A DNA stretch of 9,986 bases from an uncultured Eubacteriales bacterium (lineage in GTDB: Bacteria > Bacillota > Clostridia > Oscillospirales > CAG-272), in assembly GCA_902462015.1 (NCBI GenBank), contig CABPZV010000077.1, forward strand, positions 1 through 9,986. The letters are read 5' to 3'. How positions within the stretch are numbered: the first letter of the stretch is position 1; every line of letters begins with the position of its first letter. Shown piece after piece: positions 5,798-9,986 of this stretch. The notes beneath the pieces were generated by a model, which was not told the origin of the DNA, made no database searches, and saw only the letters and a program-made list of their open reading frames with translations. A program made the translations under genes and the position numbers.

Positions 5798-5814
5798 GGC
5801 GCGAATACAGCGCC
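5798..5814. other. Small GC hairpin before the second alkyltransferase gene
   Basis: GGCGC at 5798-5802 and GCGCC at 5810-5814 form a 5-bp stem with a 7-nt loop in the 82-bp gap between the two alkyltransferase genes, 12 bp before the ATG at 5827. The only purine-rich ribosome-binding candidate (AGAAGG) lies at the base of this hairpin and far from the ATG, so the stem might affect initiation or bring that site closer. There is no T-run, so it is not a terminator. Confidence 0.35.
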
Positions 5815-5826
5815 TAATAAAAAATT

Positions 5827-6126
5827 ATGACAGATAAAAATCTTTTATACAAAATTCTCAGCGTTGTAGATGAAATACCGGAAGGCAAGGTTGCAACATA
5901 CGGACAAATTGCATGCCTTATCGGTAGAGATAAAAACGCAAGACTTGTCGGCAAAGTTCTAAGTGTATCACAAAATTACGGTAACTATCCCTGTCACCGG
6001 GTAGTCAATCATACCGGACGCTTAGCACCTGGATGGAAAGAACAAGAAGAATTGCTTCGTCAAGAGCATGTTTTCTTTAAAGACAAAACTCATGTGAATC
6101 TAAAACTCTGTCAATGGGATTGCTGA
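5827..6126 (+). CDS. Single-domain MGMT-family protein (alkyltransferase-like, active-site Cys kept)
   Basis: A 99-aa protein consisting only of the alkyltransferase DNA-binding domain: IPEGKVATYGQIA at 17-29, NARLVGKVLS at 37-46 with R39 at the arginine-finger position, YPCHRVV at 54-60 with C56, and GRLAPGW at 64-70. Its size matches alkyltransferase-like (ATL) proteins, which recognise O6-alkylguanine and hand it to nucleotide excision repair, but classical ATLs have Trp in place of the cysteine (PWHR). With PCHR kept, it may be a small active methyltransferase or an ATL-like sensor. It probably forms an operon with ogt. No obvious Shine-Dalgarno is seen. The stop is only 5 bp from the stop of the convergent gene at 6132. 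Confidence 0.88.
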   Translation: MTDKNLLYKILSVVDEIPEGKVATYGQIACLIGRDKNARLVGKVLSVSQNYGNYPCHRVVNHTGRLAPGWKEQEELLRQEHVFFKDKTHVNLKLCQWDC

Positions 6127-6131
6127 AAACA

Positions 6132-6605
6132 TCAGTCTGAATTGTTTATTACTTTATTAATCCCGGTATTAAGCTTTTTTACAAGTTTGTTAGGAACTTT
6201 TATAATGCCAAAATACCAAAATAGAGGATAAATATAACTCACTCCGCGGATATCTCCCAAAGCTTTTGGTCGTTCAATAACCACTCCGCTGCATTTTACA
6301 GCATTTTTAAATGCCATTCTTATGCTGCTCCACGCTAAGCTTTTGCTGTCCTTTCGCCGGTCAATCCAAAGTTCTTTGGTAAATTCTCCGCTCCGTCCTT
6401 TCTTAAGAGAATAGCTGAACGGTAAGCCTGACATCGTATGAAACGTATAGCCCTGAAACGCAATGATCGTTTTCCACAAATTATCTTCTGTTAATTTTTC
6501 ATGTAGCTCTTCAATTATGTCTTGATGCTCTTTTACAGCACAATATTCGCCGATTGTACCGCTATCTGCGGATATTTTTGAACAGCCTGTATTTTCTTTT
6601 AACAT
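6132..6605 (-). CDS. Hypothetical protein of unknown function (157 aa)
   Basis: I do not recognise a named family with confidence. The 157-aa product has a variable N-terminal stretch, then a dense, conserved-looking block from about residue 43: LWKTIIAFQGYTFHT, SGLPFSYSLKKGRSGEF near 59-75, ELWIDRRKDSKSLAWSS at 78-94, and ALGDIRGVSYIYPLFW at 115-130, with many basic and aromatic residues. No signal peptide or membrane helix is evident. I chose the ATG at 6605, with AGGA 8 nt upstream; the frame stays open to 6791, but that extra stretch is translation of repeat copy 2 and is unlikely to be protein. It lies downstream of capE on the same strand and converges on the alkyltransferase pair with a 5-bp gap. 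Basic character hints at nucleic-acid binding; that is only a guess. Confidence 0.7.
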   Translation of the reverse strand: MLKENTGCSKISADSGTIGEYCAVKEHQDIIEELHEKLTEDNLWKTIIAFQGYTFHTMSGLPFSYSLKKGRSGEFTKELWIDRRKDSKSLAWSSIRMAFKNAVKCSGVVIERPKALGDIRGVSYIYPLFWYFGIIKVPNKLVKKLNTGINKVINNSD

Positions 6606-6623
6606 ATCCTGTTTCCTAAATTC

Positions 6624-6766
6624 ATATAACTTAGGCAAGATGTCCCCCACCTCTAAGGCGGCGAGGGACATTTCACCATTCAGTGGGAGATACAATCTCC
6701 TACTGAATGGAAGGTTGGCTTTGCCAAACCTTGGCACGTTGAATGACGGGGCAAGCCCCTTATTGA
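6624..6766 (-). repeat. Dispersed structured repeat, copy 2 (143 bp)
   Basis: Homologous to 4543-4730 in the same orientation, with the same ends. The main hairpin is 6676-6689 paired with 6697-6710 (loop ATACAAT). Its base pair A6682-T6704 corresponds to G4646-C4668 in copy 1, a compensatory change. Further stems are AAGGTTGGC-TTT-GCCAAACCTT (6711-6732, with one bulge), GGGGC-AA-GCCCC, and ATGTCCC/GGGACAT closing the left part. The left end lies 18 bp upstream of the ATG of the hypothetical gene. It lacks the 45-nt insertion of copy 1. Confidence 0.8.
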
Positions 6767-6829
6767 GCTTAAAGCAAGACACCGCCATCAAAACGCTTTA
6801 TTACGGGATAATTGAACGGTCTCACCTTT

Positions 6830-7861
6830 TCAGCCTTTAAGTTCCTCTCTGATATAGTTCAAACTTAAAAGCTTTTCTTTTACCTGTTCGACATTTAAAA
6901 TACTGGTATTATTGCTGTTAAATTCAGTTAAGGTATTTCGGCCAGTATCACCGTCCTTAAAGTATTTGTCATAATTCAAGTCACGTTTGTCGCATGGAAC
7001 ACGATAAAAATTTCCAAGATCGATAGCATTTGCACATTCTTCGTTTGTAAGCAAGGTTTCATACATCTTTTCGCCGTGACGAATACCAATCACTTTAATT
7101 TCATGTCCTGGCGAAAACAAAGCAGTGACCGCTTTAGCCAAAGTTTCAATCGTACACGCAGGCGCTTTTTGTACAAGTATATCACCGCCCATTCCATTTT
7201 CAAAAGCAAATAAAACAAGATCGACAGCTTCTTCAAGAGACATAATAAAACGAGTCATTGTAGGCTCAGTCAATGTGATAGGCTTGCCGTTTCTGATCTG
7301 GTCAATCCAAAGAGGAATTACCGAACCGCGTGAACACATTACATTACCGTACCGTGTACAGCAGATTTTTGTCTTTTCAGGATCAACCTGTCTCGATTTT
7401 GCTACCGCAACCCGCTCCGCCAAAGCCTTAGTAACTCCCATTGCATTGACTGGATATGCGGCTTTATCCGTAGAAAGACAAATTACAGATTTAACACCCG
7501 CTGCAATCGCAGCAGTCAGAACGTTATCCGTACCGATTACATTAGTTTTTACAGCTTCCATCGGAAAGAACTCACATGACGGAACCTGCTTCAGTGCAGC
7601 TGCATGAAATATATAATCAACCCCATGCATCGCCGCTTTGACGGATTGGAGTTCCCGAACATTGCCAAGGTAAAATTTAATTTTGTTAGAAACTTTAGGC
7701 ATCTTAGCCTGGAACTCATGACGCATGTCGTCCTGCTTTTTCTCGTCACGGGAAAACACACGAATTTCTTCAATATCCGTATCCAAAAAACGATTAATAA
7801 CAGCATTGCCGAAAGAACCGGTGCCGCCGGTGATTAGTATTACTTTGCCATTTAAAATCAT
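6830..7861 (-). CDS. capE: UDP-N-acetylglucosamine 4,6-dehydratase/5-epimerase, CapE/WbjB type
   Basis: A 343-aa extended short-chain dehydrogenase that uses bound NADP to dehydrate UDP-GlcNAc at C4-C6 and invert C5, the first step toward UDP-L-FucNAc in capsule synthesis. Visible motifs are the Rossmann loop TGGTGSFG at 11-18, HAAALKQVP at 86-94 and the catalytic STDKAAYPVNAMGVTK at 130-145, where D132-K133 replace the usual Ser/Thr-Tyr-Lys arrangement as in PseB/CapE enzymes. The C-terminus (RHGEKMYETLLTNEE, FYRVPCDKRDLNYDKYF, EFNSNNT) and the full length match Staphylococcus aureus CapE closely, more than the retaining FlaA1/PseB proteins. GAGGAA (7870-7875, complement) lies 8 nt before the ATG. 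It follows fkp on the same strand after 120 bp. The next-step genes capF and capG are not directly downstream and may lie elsewhere. Confidence 0.88.
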   Translation of the reverse strand: MILNGKVILITGGTGSFGNAVINRFLDTDIEEIRVFSRDEKKQDDMRHEFQAKMPKVSNKIKFYLGNVRELQSVKAAMHGVDYIFHAAALKQVPSCEFFPMEAVKTNVIGTDNVLTAAIAAGVKSVICLSTDKAAYPVNAMGVTKALAERVAVAKSRQVDPEKTKICCTRYGNVMCSRGSVIPLWIDQIRNGKPITLTEPTMTRFIMSLEEAVDLVLFAFENGMGGDILVQKAPACTIETLAKAVTALFSPGHEIKVIGIRHGEKMYETLLTNEECANAIDLGNFYRVPCDKRDLNYDKYFKDGDTGRNTLTEFNSNNTSILNVEQVKEKLLSLNYIREELKG

Positions 7862-7981
7862 AATGTTATTTCCTCAAAGCGTCTAAAACTATTTATAAAT
7901 ATTATGAATCCTCAGATTAATATATTTCGTTATAATTTAATATAACCATATCCATTTTTTCAAATATCAAAAAATATCTTT
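7862..7981. other. AT-rich gap between fkp and capE
   Basis: This 120-bp stretch is very AT-rich and holds the capE ribosome binding site (7870-7875). On the minus strand there are weak promoter-like elements (TTGAAA followed by AT-rich -10-like sequence) but none I would call. No terminator with a clear GC stem is seen after the fkp stop, so read-through from fkp into capE is likely. Confidence 0.4.
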
Positions 7982-9986
7982 CTAAAAAACAAATTTGCAA
8001 TTCCAAACTGTAACACCTGAATCTGCAAATACATCGTTCAGGCGGTCCTCCAACATTTTAACTGTAACATCTCTCTTCATAATTACCTGTAAAAACCCGC
8101 CGCCACCTGCTCCGCAGATCATACGACCATCGATCAAATCTTCAACTGAGAGAAAAATTTGATTAATACATGTATTTGTACATCCACTATCAAGCTTTTT
8201 CGAAAGTTCCCAATGCTCGCTAAGCAATCGTGCAAACGCCTCTATGCTTCCGCGTTCCAATTCAAAACGCATCAAAACCGCAAGCTGTTGAATGCGATAA
8301 AGCACGTCCAATGCGTCCGGATCAGAGCCGATATAATTACCAACGACTTCACGAAGCAAATTTCTCGCCAATCTGCGTTGACCGGTATAGATCAAAACCA
8401 ACCGATTTTCCAATTCCTTTATAGTTTCTTTTGTCATACTTAAAGGTGTGTTTACAATCTTCTGTTCAAGCCCGGGAGCAGATGTTACCATCTTGATTCC
8501 AGCAGAAAGTCCGCCTACTTGATCCTGCCAGCCGCCTCCAGTAGACATAAGCTGTTCCATACACATAACACGATTATACATCTCGTTATCCGTTTCCTTA
8601 ATTCCAAGAAATTCAGATAATCCCTTGACACATGCACCCGCAAGTATTGAACTTGTTCCAAGGCCACTCCCCTTTGGAATATTAATAACACGGGTATTCA
8701 TGTACAAACCACCGCCGAGATTGTTACAAATAATATCGAGAGGTATATTATCATTGTTAGGAATTACATCGCATGCAATAAGTGCTGCCTTGTGCAAAGC
8801 AAATGGATCGTAGGGATCACTGCATAACTGTAATTCTGTCGTATTAGTAAACTCCTTATAGCTACCGATATCAGTAGAAGACAAAATAAATTTTGCTTCT
8901 GAAATCCTTTTTAGAGTAACTTCAATAGGAAGCTCCCCGTTTAATGAAATGGCCGCATTTAAAACTGTCCCTCCATGTTCCAAACAATAAGGAGGAGTAT
9001 CGCTCCATCCGCCGCCCCAATTGACGCGCACCGGCAGACGAATGGTAACTTCATCCTTGACAATGCGCTGAAATGCGTTACTTTTTCTGCTTTTCGCCGC
9101 GGATTTTAATACTGAGGCACATATAGTATCAAAACACTTATTTGTAAACTTATCATGATTTACAAGCTTTGAAGTATAATAATAGATACGGACTTTTTTT
9201 GAAAACTGCTCCAAAACACTGTCATCTAACTTTTCGATTTTTTCCCTCAGATAACGCAGCACTCGCTCAGAAACTCCGTTTGGAAACATACGAACCACTT
9301 TATCCGCGGGTATAAGATTTTCAACCGCTTCAATAATCGTCTCTGCTATAATCTTATCATTCAGCTTGTCCTCCCACGGAAGAACCGCAGTTACATCAGC
9401 TTTGTTAAAGCTCTCCATTAATGAAAGTAATTCACCATCTGTATCTTGAGCCAATGTAGCTTCCACCGCCGTCTTCATGGTATTGCAAACCTTAAATATC
9501 GGCTCTGTCCAAAGCAGTCCGCCTAATTCTTTGCCAAAATATTTGCTTTCTTTAGAATTGTCACAGACACCGTAACTGCGGCAAACATAACGTCCATCAT
9601 TGAGCTTCAAGCCGTGAAGAACTGTATGCGGAGGAATTGTTTCTCCGTGCAAACTAACACCGCTAATAATACATCCTTCGCCTATTTCTGTTCCTTCGTG
9701 AATATCACTATTCTCAATATAGCTACCTTTCCCGACACTACATTTCTTGCTGATATAGCTGTTATACACTGCAAAATCGCTTCCATGATAATTACTGTTG
9801 ACCACATATGACCAATCAAGAAAATTATAATTCTGAATATCTTCGGTTACTAGCTTTAGCAATTCTTTTGTAGTTCCAAAATGCAAAAATAAAGCCGGAG
9901 AAAAACGTACCAATTTCATCCGGAAATCTTTCAGAGCGTTCCAAACCTGCTCACGCGCCGCATTCAGCTCCGGACTAAAATCACCT
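7982..9986 (-). CDS. fkp: Bifunctional L-fucokinase/GDP-fucose pyrophosphorylase (FKP-like), C-terminal part
   Basis: The frame is open to the right edge (last visible codons read GDFSPELNAAREQVW), so the gene starts outside the window. About 667 residues are visible; Bacteroides FKP is about 950, so roughly 280 N-terminal residues, most of the pyrophosphorylase domain, are missing. Numbering from the first in-window Met at 9919, there is the end of that domain with left-handed beta-helix turns (about 40-105), then a GHMP kinase: LPVRVNWGGGWSDTPP at 295-310, ATP-binding IPKGSGLGTSSILAG at 414-428, GGGWQDQVGG at 461-470 and CGAGGGGFLQV at 602-612. FKP turns scavenged L-fucose into fucose-1-phosphate and then GDP-fucose for fucosylated glycans. 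The Met at 9919 is not the true start. Its place upstream of capE fits a surface polysaccharide locus. A related GHMP sugar kinase with another substrate is less likely. Confidence 0.88.
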   Translation of the reverse strand, partial: GDFSPELNAAREQVWNALKDFRMKLVRFSPALFLHFGTTKELLKLVTEDIQNYNFLDWSYVVNSNYHGSDFAVYNSYISKKCSVGKGSYIENSDIHEGTEIGEGCIISGVSLHGETIPPHTVLHGLKLNDGRYVCRSYGVCDNSKESKYFGKELGGLLWTEPIFKVCNTMKTAVEATLAQDTDGELLSLMESFNKADVTAVLPWEDKLNDKIIAETIIEAVENLIPADKVVRMFPNGVSERVLRYLREKIEKLDDSVLEQFSKKVRIYYYTSKLVNHDKFTNKCFDTICASVLKSAAKSRKSNAFQRIVKDEVTIRLPVRVNWGGGWSDTPPYCLEHGGTVLNAAISLNGELPIEVTLKRISEAKFILSSTDIGSYKEFTNTTELQLCSDPYDPFALHKAALIACDVIPNNDNIPLDIICNNLGGGLYMNTRVINIPKGSGLGTSSILAGACVKGLSEFLGIKETDNEMYNRVMCMEQLMSTGGGWQDQVGGLSAGIKMVTSAPGLEQKIVNTPLSMTKETIKELENRLVLIYTGQRRLARNLLREVVGNYIGSDPDALDVLYRIQQLAVLMRFELERGSIEAFARLLSEHWELSKKLDSGCTNTCINQIFLSVEDLIDGRMICGAGGGGFLQVIMKRDVTVKMLEDRLNDVFADSGVTVWNCKFVF

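Noticed and set aside
6606..6791. N-terminal extension of the 157-aa hypothetical protein up to 6791
   Set aside because: It is translated repeat copy 2, while a good AGGA site and ATG exist at 6605.
7125..7607. 160-aa plus-strand open frame opposite capE
   Set aside because: Antisense shadow of capE; composition mirrors the coding strand and there is no supporting start signal or motif.

Overview
This AT-rich window looks like the chromosome of a low-GC Gram-positive, most likely an anaerobic gut Clostridia (Ruminococcaceae/Oscillospirales-like). I base that on strong AGGAGG-type ribosome binding sites, some TTG starts, T/A-rich intrinsic terminators, short intergenic gaps and protein sequences that read like clostridial homologues. 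The species assignment is inference.

Layout. (1) 96-1858, plus strand: housekeeping genes tsaE and tsaB (tRNA t6A synthesis) followed by rpiB (pentose phosphate isomerase), closed by a strong bidirectional terminator at 1877-1927. (2) 2027-4517, minus strand: a tightly coupled three-gene operon in the order ibrA-like PP-loop ATPase (PAPS-reductase family with a DUF3440-type C-terminus), ibrB-like ParB-domain protein, then an Sfp-type 4'-phosphopantetheinyl transferase. The genes overlap or abut. A good minus-strand promoter at 4865-4893 lies about 350 bp upstream of ibrA, with a perfect palindrome at the predicted start site. (3) 4543-5186: a structured repeat (copy 1) in the ibrA leader, then promoter sequences facing both ways. 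(4) 5187-6126, plus strand: two consecutive O6-alkylguanine alkyltransferase genes, one full length and one consisting only of the alkyltransferase domain. (5) 6132-6605, minus strand: an unrecognised 157-aa protein, with a second copy of the repeat directly upstream of its ribosome binding site. (6) 6830-9986, minus strand: surface polysaccharide sugar-nucleotide genes, a CapE/WbjB-type UDP-GlcNAc 4,6-dehydratase/5-epimerase and, upstream of it, the C-terminal two thirds of a fucokinase/GDP-fucose pyrophosphorylase (FKP) that runs off the right edge.

How the genes work together. The tsa genes serve translation fidelity. The capE/fkp pair points to a capsule or exopolysaccharide containing L-fucose and FucNAc-type sugars. 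The middle block (2027-6605) resembles an accessory insert between housekeeping and capsule loci. The ibrA-ibrB pairing is known from E. coli and mobile elements, but its biochemical role is unsettled, and its coupling here to a phosphopantetheinyl transferase is the least explained and most interesting point. The second is the pair of dispersed repeats, whose main hairpin differs between copies by a compensatory base-pair change and which sit in the same orientation just upstream of two minus-strand genes. No tRNA, rRNA, CRISPR array, transposase or origin was seen.
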